From contig CAJTOE010000015.1 in the NCBI GenBank assembly GCA_910577805.1, positions 1-28,056 of the forward strand: a stretch of DNA of 28,056 bases. The letters are read 5' to 3'. This DNA is from an uncultured Oscillospiraceae bacterium. Its GTDB lineage: Bacteria; Bacillota; Clostridia; Oscillospirales; Oscillospiraceae. The notes beneath the pieces are model-generated. The model had not been told where the DNA came from. It did no database searches and was given only the letters and a program-made list of their open reading frames with translations. Position numbers and translations under genes: made by a program. This document shows positions 15,054 through 20,595 of this stretch, piece after piece (within the stretch, counting starts at the first letter, position 1; each line of letters opens with the position of its first letter).

Positions 15054-15989
15054 ATGCACTACACAGGAACCATCTGGAGACCGCCCTATGAAGCGGCCTC
15101 CCTGCTGCTGGAGGTCACGGCGGGCTGTACCCACCACAAATGCAAATTCTGTACGCTCTATCATGACTTGCCCTTCCAGTTCCGGATGTCGCCCCTTTCG
15201 GACATTGAGAGCGACTTGCAGGAGGCCCAGCTTGCCAGTACAGACCCCGTTTCTATGCTGACAGCCCGTTTGCAGGGACTGCCCCGGCCGGAGCGCATCC
15301 AGCGTGTTTTTCTGACAGGGGCAAATCCCTTTGTCCTGAAATTTGACCGGCTCATGACGATTGCCGGGCTGGTCCGGCAGTACATTCCATCGGTCACCAC
15401 CATTGGATGCTTTGCGCGTATCACAGACATCACCGGAAAATCGGACGGGGAGCTGACGGCCCTGCGGGAAGCCGGGTTTGACGGTCTGACCATCGGGATT
15501 GAGACGGGCGACGACGAGGCCTTGCGTTTTATGAACAAGGGCTGTACTGCTTCGGATATTGTGCGTCAGTGCCAGCGGCTGGACCAGGCCGGGATTCACT
15601 ACAGCTTTTTCTATCTGGTGGGCATCTCCGGCGCTGGCCGGGGAGAGGCCGGGGCAATCGCTACGGCGCAGGTCTGCAATCAGCTCCACCCGACCCTGAT
15701 TGGCGTGAACATGCTGACGGTTTACCCGGACTCGGAGCTTTATCAGGAGATACAGTGCGGCCATTGGACGGAGGAGGGCGAGCTTGAAAAATACAAGGAG
15801 ATCCGCACGCTGCTGGACCACCTGGAAATCCCGGTGCAGTTTGCCGCACTGGGGGCCTCCAACGCGTTTCGCTTCCAGGGGACGCTGCCCCAGGACACAG
15901 AGGCGCTCCGGGGCACGCTGGACCAAATCATTGAGACGGTCCAGGAGGAGGATCTGCGGGAGTACCGCGTTCATTTGCGGCATTTGTGA
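15054..15989 (+). CDS. Radical SAM protein, function unassigned
   Basis: Member of the radical S-adenosylmethionine superfamily. The cluster-binding motif is at Cys25, Cys30 and Cys33, with spacing CX4CX2C in TAGCTHHKCKFCTLYHD, rather than the commoner CX3CX2C. After it come a glycine-rich stretch (VFLTGANPF), the DGLTIGIETGDDEALRFMNKG segment and FFYLVGISGAGRGEA, as in Elp3/coproporphyrinogen-oxidase-like members. I chose ATG 15054 because AGGAGG sits 7 bases before it and the promoter ends just upstream, giving 311 residues. An upstream in-frame ATG at 14931 lies before the terminator and is not credible. No adjacent gene points to a substrate. The reaction is unknown. Confidence 0.88.
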   Translation: MHYTGTIWRPPYEAASLLLEVTAGCTHHKCKFCTLYHDLPFQFRMSPLSDIESDLQEAQLASTDPVSMLTARLQGLPRPERIQRVFLTGANPFVLKFDRLMTIAGLVRQYIPSVTTIGCFARITDITGKSDGELTALREAGFDGLTIGIETGDDEALRFMNKGCTASDIVRQCQRLDQAGIHYSFFYLVGISGAGRGEAGAIATAQVCNQLHPTLIGVNMLTVYPDSELYQEIQCGHWTEEGELEKYKEIRTLLDHLEIPVQFAALGASNAFRFQGTLPQDTEALRGTLDQIIETVQEEDLREYRVHLRHL

Positions 15990-16070
15990 GGGGGAAGCCC
16001 AAGGGCCATCCCGCACCCCCCCAAAAAAAGCGCACAAAAATAAAATTTTCAGCTCCAGCGAGAATTTCTC

Positions 16071-16100
16071 TTGCGCTGGGTTGGGAAACTGTGCTATGAT
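16071..16100 (+). promoter_or_regulatory. Promoter of the TPP riboswitch-thiT unit
   Basis: A -35 TTGCGC (16071-16076) and -10 TATGAT (16095-16100) are separated by 18 bases, directly upstream of the riboswitch. Confidence 0.6.
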
Positions 16101-16119
16101 AGGAACACCGTAAGACAAC

Positions 16120-16222
16120 TGAACACAGGGGCGCTGGAAGTCATTTCCGGCTGAGATGCGGGGCAAAGTGCAGCCCCCGGTCCCTTGAACCTGATCCGGG
16201 TAATGCCGGCGTAGGAAGTGAA
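16120..16222 (+). promoter_or_regulatory. TPP riboswitch (THI element)
   Basis: The conserved thiamine-pyrophosphate aptamer blocks are present: a GGGGCGC start near 16128, CTGAGATG near 16152, then CCCTTGAACCTGATCCGG (16183-16200) and TAATGCCGGCGTAGGAAG. Family knowledge: binding of TPP turns down thiamine uptake or synthesis genes in cis. The next gene is thiT, which agrees. Confidence 0.95.
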
Positions 16223-16264
16223 CGGACCAAAACAGCCGTGTTTGGATTGTTGTCGTCCTCTTTC

Positions 16265-16304
16265 GTACCGCAGTGCAGCCGTTCGGGTGTATTGCGGTAC
16301 TTTA
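16265..16304 (+). promoter_or_regulatory. Expression-platform hairpin upstream of thiT
   Basis: A stem pairs GTACCGCA (16265-16272) with TGCGGTAC (16293-16300). Inner pairs are CC/GG around a GTTC tetraloop. Only TTTATT follows, so it is a poor intrinsic terminator. It ends about 11 bases before the AAGGAGG of thiT. It is probably part of the riboswitch switching region, acting on termination or on translation; I cannot say which. Confidence 0.6.
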
Positions 16305-16326
16305 TTCAAACAAGGAGGAAACACAC

Positions 16327-16887
16327 ATGTCACAACACTTACGCGTCCGTATGCTCTGCGAGGGAGCCGTCTTTGTCGCCCTGGCCGAAATTCTGGGCTT
16401 CCTCAAAATCGGCCATCTGCCCAACGGCGGCTCGGTCTCCCTGCTGATGCTGCCTATGATCGTCTTTGCCCTGCGCTGGGGCCTGGGAAGCGGCCTGCTG
16501 GCGGGCTTCGCCCTGGGGTTTTTGGACTTCCTGGTGGGCGGCGGCATTGCCATCGGCTGGCAGTCCATTTTGGGCGACTACGTCATTGCCCTGACCGCAC
16601 TGGGCCTGGCAGGCCTGGGCCGGGGCAGGGGACTGCCCGGTCTGGCTGTGGGCACGGTCCTGGGCTGTCTGGGCCGGTTCCTGTCCATCTGGGTCACCGG
16701 GGCCACCCTCTGGGGGGAGTACATGCCGGAGGAGTTTTTGGGCCTGCCTATGACCAATGAATGGGTCTATTCTCTGCTGTACAACGGCATCCCCATCGGT
16801 GCGTCCAGCGCGGCGACGCTGGCGGTGGTGCTGGCTCTTGCGGCCACCCCGGCCCGGCGGTATCTGCTGGGCCACGACATCCAATAA
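16327..16887 (+). CDS. thiT: Thiamine ECF transporter substrate-binding subunit ThiT
   Basis: Membrane S-component that binds thiamine and works with a shared EcfA-EcfA'-EcfT energizing module, which is not in this window. The product is 186 residues with about six hydrophobic segments. Its N-terminal half shows the ThiT pattern LRVRMLCEGAVFVALAEILG...GGSVSLLMLPMIVFALRWG. ThiT-typical residues continue in YNGIPIGAS near the end. ATG 16327 has AAGGAGG at 8 bases. An upstream in-frame ATG at 16273 falls inside the expression-platform hairpin and is not used. A TPP riboswitch lies directly upstream, which supports the assignment. Confidence 0.94.
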   Translation: MSQHLRVRMLCEGAVFVALAEILGFLKIGHLPNGGSVSLLMLPMIVFALRWGLGSGLLAGFALGFLDFLVGGGIAIGWQSILGDYVIALTALGLAGLGRGRGLPGLAVGTVLGCLGRFLSIWVTGATLWGEYMPEEFLGLPMTNEWVYSLLYNGIPIGASSAATLAVVLALAATPARRYLLGHDIQ

Positions 16888-16922
16888 GCGCCCCGTCGGG
16901 GGGCGGAAAGAGAGGTCCCCCT

Positions 16923-17732
16923 ATGGGAAAATTTGACGGCGTTCTGCTGGCCAGCGACTTTGACGACACGCTGTACGACTACCACGGCCAGGTCCCCCAG
17001 GCCAATGTGGACGCGCTCCACTACTTCATCCGCCAGGGGGGACGCTTCTCTGTCGCCACCGGGCGTGCCCACCGGACATTCGCGCCCTACGCCCATCTGG
17101 CCCCCATGAATGCTCCGGCGGTGCTGTCCAACGGCTCGGCCCTCTACGATTTCGCCGGGGACCGGATGCTCTTCCAGACCTTTCTGCGGGAGCAGGCTCC
17201 GCAGGACCTGGAGCGGCTGGCCCAGGCCTTTCCGGAAATTGGGTTTGAGGCCTATTTCGGCGAGGAGATTTTTGTCTACCAGCCCAATGCAGTTACGGAT
17301 TCCCATATGGCTAAAGTAGGGACCCAGTATACGCTCTGTACCCGCATCGCGGACATGCCCACCCCCTGGACCAAGGTAATCCTTCAGCAGGATTACGGCT
17401 ATTTGCTCCAAGTGCAGGCCTGGATGAAGGAGCATTGTCCCGGCGCGTATGAGGTCATTTTCTCCAACAAATATCTGCTGGAGGTGACGGAAGCCGGAAG
17501 CCACAAGGGCGGGATGGTAAAAAAGCTGGCAGAGTATCTGGAAATCGCCCCGGAGCATATTTACTGCGTGGGGGACAACCAGAACGATATTCCCATGCTG
17601 GCGCTGTCGGCCATCCCCTTCGCCCCCGCCAACTGCGCCCAGGAGGTCAAGGACTGGGGCGCGCGGATTTTGTGCCACTGCAACGAGGGGGTCATTGCCC
17701 CTATTGTCGAGATTCTGGACCAGCGCTATTAA
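16923..17732 (+). CDS. HAD superfamily hydrolase, Cof-type phosphatase
   Basis: Cytoplasmic haloacid-dehalogenase-type phosphatase of the IIB cap class. Four motifs are visible: motif I SDFDDT (Asp12 nucleophile, Asp14, Thr16), motif II LSNGSALYD, motif III lysine at about 195 in GSHKGGM, and motif IV VGDNQNDIPML (Asp218, Asp222). The product is 269 residues from ATG 16923. A longer frame from 16761 overlaps thiT and is not supported. The ribosome binding site AGAGG is modest. It starts 35 bases after thiT with no terminator between, so it may also be under the TPP riboswitch. A thiamine-phosphate or sugar-phosphate substrate is possible, but family members are promiscuous. Confidence 0.9.
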   Translation: MGKFDGVLLASDFDDTLYDYHGQVPQANVDALHYFIRQGGRFSVATGRAHRTFAPYAHLAPMNAPAVLSNGSALYDFAGDRMLFQTFLREQAPQDLERLAQAFPEIGFEAYFGEEIFVYQPNAVTDSHMAKVGTQYTLCTRIADMPTPWTKVILQQDYGYLLQVQAWMKEHCPGAYEVIFSNKYLLEVTEAGSHKGGMVKKLAEYLEIAPEHIYCVGDNQNDIPMLALSAIPFAPANCAQEVKDWGARILCHCNEGVIAPIVEILDQRY

Positions 17733-17733
17733 G

Positions 17734-17766
17734 AAACGCCTGGAGGAACAGCCTCCAGGCGTTTTT
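17734..17766. terminator. Bidirectional terminator between HAD and merR genes
   Basis: A perfect 13-bp stem pairs AAACGCCTGGAGG (17734-17746) with its complement (17752-17764) around AACAG and is followed by T residues. The gene on the other strand ends at 17768, so this stem serves both. Confidence 0.92.
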
Positions 17767-17767
17767 C

Positions 17768-18556
17768 TTATACCCGCTCTACCGGGAACAGCACGCCTGT
17801 CCGCAGAGCATCGGGGGGTGTTTCATGGGGATCGTTCAGGTAGCGGTCCATAGCGGGGCCGCAGGGACGGTACTCCGTATGCTCCGCCAGCCAGCCGCAG
17901 AGGGCTTCGTAAGCCAAGTGCAGCGTCTCATAGGACCCGTGATGCTCCACAGCCGCGCAGGTCTGCCGGGGTTTTATCCCAACATCCGGGCCGTCCTGCG
18001 CCACCACCATCTGTGCCTCCACATCGGCGTGTTCACGGGAGAACTCCGGGTCGTAATAGAGCATTTGAATGGGTCCAGCCTGGGTCAGCCCCCGCGCTGC
18101 CGCCTTCCGGCGCAGCTCCTGGAACAGCGCGTGATACTGGGTCACGCCAATCGTTTTGCGGATGGAAAAAACCTTTTGCTCCGGGTCCTCCACCAGCACC
18201 ACATGATACGATTTTTCCATAATAGGAACTCCTTCCATACGGAGGATGTCCGCTTCCAGCCGGGAAAGCTGCTCCCGCTTGTCCTCCAGCTCCTGCGCAA
18301 GGATCAGGCGGCGCTGCCGCAGTTGTGACAAAAGCTGGCTGTCGTTTACGTCCAGCAGGGCCTTGATCTCGTGCAGCGAAAAGCCGTAGCCGTTCAAGCA
18401 CTGGATTTTCACCAGCCGGGATAATTGCTCCTGCCGGTAGTAACGATAGTTATTTTCTCCCACAGCGTCCGGGGGGAGAAGGCCCAGCGCGTCATAGTGG
18501 CGCAGCATCCGGGGCGTTACACGGCTCAAACGGGAAAACTCCCCAATGGTCAGCAT
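17768..18556 (-). CDS. MerR family regulator with GyrI-like effector domain
   Basis: Predicted one-component transcription factor that senses small, often hydrophobic, ligands. It has 262 residues. The N-terminal MerR winged helix-turn-helix is MLTIGEFSRLSRVTPRMLRHYDALGLLPP...NYRYYRQEQLSRL (about 1-70), then a dimerizing coiled coil (75-108). The C-terminal domain from about 112 resembles the GyrI/BmrR effector-binding fold (KSYHVVLVEDPEQKVFSIRKT, then a YETLHLAYEALCGWL helix). ATG 18556 has AAAGGAG at 7 bases. Its own promoter has the long spacer typical of MerR targets, so autoregulation is likely. No transporter gene is adjacent. Relatives include BmrR and Mta of Bacillus. Confidence 0.92.
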   Translation of the reverse strand: MLTIGEFSRLSRVTPRMLRHYDALGLLPPDAVGENNYRYYRQEQLSRLVKIQCLNGYGFSLHEIKALLDVNDSQLLSQLRQRRLILAQELEDKREQLSRLEADILRMEGVPIMEKSYHVVLVEDPEQKVFSIRKTIGVTQYHALFQELRRKAAARGLTQAGPIQMLYYDPEFSREHADVEAQMVVAQDGPDVGIKPRQTCAAVEHHGSYETLHLAYEALCGWLAEHTEYRPCGPAMDRYLNDPHETPPDALRTGVLFPVERV

Positions 18557-18578
18557 AACATCGCTCCTTTCGTTTTTC

Positions 18579-18590
18579 GGAACCGGTTCC
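18579..18590. repeat. Perfect 12-bp palindrome in merR leader
   Basis: GGAACCGGTTCC lies between the predicted merR transcription start and its ribosome binding site. It could be an extra operator half or simply an RNA hairpin. Confidence 0.5.
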
Positions 18591-18598
18591 CAGAAGAT

Positions 18599-18629
18599 AG
18601 GATAATCCCTGACACTGTGGGAATGTCAA
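18599..18629 (-). promoter_or_regulatory. merR promoter with 19-bp spacer and dyad
   Basis: On the minus strand a perfect -35 TTGACA (18624-18629) and -10 TATCCT (18599-18604) are separated by 19 bases. The spacer carries the inverted repeat TGACA-9-TGTCA, and nested TCCC/GGGA. MerR-type activators bind such over-long spacers and untwist them. An alternative -10 (ATTATC at 17 bases) would be poorer. Confidence 0.72.
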
Positions 18630-18687
18630 GCGATTTTTTGAAAAATTTGGAGAAAGATACATGGAGCGTAAGCGCGGGGCGATCTAC

Positions 18688-18702
18688 TCTGCGAATCGCA
18701 GA
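18688..18702. repeat. Perfect 15-bp palindrome between merR and RHH genes
   Basis: TCTGCGA-A-TCGCAGA is symmetric around one base. It lies downstream of the RHH gene and upstream of the merR promoter on the minus strand. No strong U-run follows, so an operator is as likely as a transcript end. Confidence 0.45.
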
Positions 18703-18742
18703 TTATACAAAAACCTCCTCGCTTATTTGTGCGGCCAACACT

Positions 18743-18919
18743 CTATTTTTTTAATCTCCCATATTGCTCCAGAATCCCTTTTCTTACAATCTCCGACCTG
18801 CTCAACTGTTCTTCTTTGCAGCATTCATCCAGTTGTGCTAAGGTCTCTTTGTCCATTCTCACTCTGAGCGTAAAATCTTTCGGATTCTCAGACTTGGGCC
18901 GTCCTCTTTTTGCAGCCAT
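18743..18919 (-). CDS. Small ribbon-helix-helix (CopG-type) DNA-binding protein
   Basis: A 58-residue protein. The N-terminus MAAKRGRPKSENPKD is basic and AT-hook-like (KRGRPK). It is followed by the ribbon DFTLRVRMDKETLAQLDE and the helix-turn-helix pair CCKEEQLSRSEIVRKGILEQYGRL. The pattern 'RVRMDKET..LD..C...LSRSEIVRKGI' is typical of the RHH/CopG fold. ATG 18919 has AAAGGAGG at 6 bases and a near-consensus promoter. Codons (AGA, AAA, TTA) are AT-richer than in neighbouring genes, suggesting transfer. No toxin gene is adjacent, so an antitoxin role is not supported. It may be a small repressor acting locally. Confidence 0.85.
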   Translation of the reverse strand: MAAKRGRPKSENPKDFTLRVRMDKETLAQLDECCKEEQLSRSEIVRKGILEQYGRLKK

Positions 18920-18948
18920 GTTCCCCCTCCTTTCACGCTGCTACATCA

Positions 18949-18977
18949 ATAATATGCCGTAGCGACGAGAATGTCAA
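18949..18977 (-). promoter_or_regulatory. Promoter of the RHH gene
   Basis: On the minus strand TTGACA (18972-18977) and TATTAT (18949-18954) are spaced by 17 bases. The -35 is embedded in CGCTTGACATTC, the same 12-mer found at the merR promoter. Confidence 0.82.
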
Positions 18978-19056
18978 GCGTTTTTGTTGGGATTCCACAA
19001 AAATCCGCTTACCTCCAAAGCCTTCCCCCCAAATTCAAATTCACCAAAAAAAGGCA

Positions 19057-19085
19057 TTGCGTCCCAAGCCGGAGACTGCTATAAT
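19057..19085 (+). promoter_or_regulatory. ilvE promoter
   Basis: A -35 TTGCGT (19057-19062) and perfect -10 TATAAT (19080-19085) are separated by 17 bases, about 60 bases upstream of the start codon. Confidence 0.72.
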
Positions 19086-19145
19086 AGACCACACGTATAT
19101 CTTTCGTGCAATCACACCAGAACAGAAATAAGGAGGCAATTTGTC

Positions 19146-20210
19146 ATGCAAGAGATCAAAATCACCCGCGCAGCTACGCTGAAGGAGAAGCCCGACTCCT
19201 CCACTCTGGTGTTCGGCAAGAGCTTTACCGACCATATGTTCATCGCAGACTACTACCAGGGCAAGGGCTGGTGCGACCCCCGCATCGTCCCCTACGGCCC
19301 CTTGCAGCTGGACCCCGCCGCCAAGGTCCTTCACTACGCCCAGGAGATTTTCGAGGGCCTGAAGGCTTACCGTACCGCCGACGGCGCTATCCAGCTCTTC
19401 CGGCCTATGGACAATATCCGCCGGATGAACCTGTCCGCCGAGCGTCTGTCCCTGCCCCAGGTCCCTGAGGACCTGGCCCTGGCCGGTATCACCGAACTGG
19501 TGAAGCTGGAGCAGGACTGGGTGCCCCATGAGAAGGACACTTCCCTGTATATCCGCCCCTTCCTGATTGGCGTGGACCCCGCCCTGGGCGTACACTCCTC
19601 TCACCACTGTCAGTACATCGTCATCGTGTGCCCTGTGGGCGCTTACTACCCCGAAGGCCTGGCCCCTGTGAAAATCTATGTGGAGGACCAGGACGTGCGT
19701 GCGGTTAAGGGCGGCACCGGCATGGCCAAGGCCGGCGGCAACTACGCTGCGTCCCTCCGGGCCGGCGACCGGGCCGAGTCCAAGGGTTATACCCAGGTGC
19801 TGTGGCTGGACGGCGTGGAGCGCAAGTACATCGAAGAGGTGGGCGCCATGAACGTGATGTTCAAGGTGGGCGGCAAGATTCTTACCCCTGACCTGAACGG
19901 CTCCGTGCTGGACGGCATCACCCGCCGGTCCTGCATCCAGCTGCTGAAGGACTGGGGCTACGAGGTGGAGGAGCGCCGCATCTCCGCCGAGGAGTTATTC
20001 GAGGCCGCCAGGAACGGCGCCATGGAGGAGGCCTGGGGCACGGGTACTGCCGCGGTCGTCTCTCCCATCGGCGAGCTGGCCGAGGGCGACGAAAAGGTGA
20101 TTATCAACAACAACGAAATCGGCCCCGTCACCCAGAAGCTCTATGACGAGCTGACCGGCATCCAGTGGGGCCGGAACGCCGATCCCCACGATTGGATCAT
20201 GAAGCTGTAA
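19146..20210 (+). CDS. ilvE: Branched-chain amino acid aminotransferase
   Basis: PLP enzyme of fold type IV that interconverts Val, Leu and Ile with their 2-oxo acids, using glutamate/2-oxoglutarate. It has 354 residues, the length of the longer (mammalian or YbgE-like) BCAT group. Motifs are FGKSFTDHMFIADYYQGKGW, HYAQEIFEGLKAYR, YIRPFLIGVDPALGV, and KGGTGMAKAGGNYAASL, in which Lys195 is the predicted PLP lysine. EEVGAMNVMFKV and the GTAAVVSPIGEL segment follow. ATG 19146 has AAGGAGG at 9 bases; a longer frame from 18984 runs through the promoter and is rejected. It is a single-gene unit. No T-box or leucine-rich leader precedes it. Confidence 0.96.
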   Translation: MQEIKITRAATLKEKPDSSTLVFGKSFTDHMFIADYYQGKGWCDPRIVPYGPLQLDPAAKVLHYAQEIFEGLKAYRTADGAIQLFRPMDNIRRMNLSAERLSLPQVPEDLALAGITELVKLEQDWVPHEKDTSLYIRPFLIGVDPALGVHSSHHCQYIVIVCPVGAYYPEGLAPVKIYVEDQDVRAVKGGTGMAKAGGNYAASLRAGDRAESKGYTQVLWLDGVERKYIEEVGAMNVMFKVGGKILTPDLNGSVLDGITRRSCIQLLKDWGYEVEERRISAEELFEAARNGAMEEAWGTGTAAVVSPIGELAEGDEKVIINNNEIGPVTQKLYDELTGIQWGRNADPHDWIMKL

Positions 20211-20226
20211 GAGGAAGCGTTTTTTT

Positions 20227-20263
20227 GCGGGGGAGTGAAACCAATGGTTCACGCCGCTTTGCA
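20227..20263 (+). terminator. Weak terminator candidate after ilvE
   Basis: An imperfect stem joins GCGG...GTGAAACC with GGTTCAC...CCGC (20227-20257), followed by TTT and, after a short gap, ATTTTT. It has bulges and a poor U-run, so confidence is limited. Confidence 0.4.
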
Positions 20264-20287
20264 ATTTTTACTGCCAGCCCCAACCAC

Positions 20288-20316
20288 TTGACTTTTCCCC
20301 CGCAAGGTGCTACACT
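20288..20316 (+). promoter_or_regulatory. thrS promoter
   Basis: A -35 TTGACT (20288-20293) and -10 TACACT (20311-20316) are separated by 17 bases, just upstream of the T-box leader. Confidence 0.78.
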
Positions 20317-20322
20317 ACGGTA

Positions 20323-20567
20323 GAAAACCGGCATTGACGGAGACGCGATTTGACCTGCGGCGGACAGAGAGGGGCATATTGGCTGAAACTGCCCTGCGCA
20401 CGCACCAAATCAGTACCACTCCTGAGCCGTCCGGCGAAACAAGCCGGACCGGGCCCGCCCGTTACAGCGGTCACGAGCGGCGGTCTCAGACCGCAAGCAG
20501 GGTGGAACCGTGGAGCCATTTACCGCTTCACCCCTGAGTACCATTCAGGGGTGAAGCGTTTTGTTTT
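20323..20567 (+). promoter_or_regulatory. T-box riboswitch controlling thrS
   Basis: The leader ends with the T-box core AGGGTGGAACCGTG (20499-20512), which forms the antiterminator and pairs with the uncharged tRNA 3' end. It is followed by a strong terminator. Stem I lies in 20330-20430. A threonine codon ACC at 20415-20417 (context CAGTACCACT) is a plausible specifier and matches the downstream gene, though another ACC at 20404 cannot be excluded by eye. Uncharged tRNA-Thr is expected to allow read-through. Confidence 0.93.
20524..20567 (+). terminator. T-box terminator hairpin
   Basis: A perfect 14-bp stem pairs CGCTTCACCCCTGA (20524-20537) with TCAGGGGTGAAGCG (20545-20558). TTTTGTTTT follows. 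It is the OFF-state structure of the thrS T-box. Confidence 0.93.
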
Positions 20568-20595
20568 GCCCCGAATCAACAAAGGAGGAACCAGC

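Noticed and set aside
18661..18867. Plus-strand 68-codon frame overlapping the RHH gene
   Set aside because: Its second half is antisense to the RHH gene and has low complexity. There is a GGAG upstream, but no promoter or recognisable motif.
18984..19145. 54-codon extension of ilvE
   Set aside because: It would include the TATAAT promoter. The ribosome binding site is at 19130-19136, and the family N-terminus matches the start at 19146.
20350..20595. N-terminal extension of thrS from 20350
   Set aside because: It would translate the T-box leader and its terminator. No TGS or other domain is encoded, and the strong ribosome binding site is at 20582-20587.
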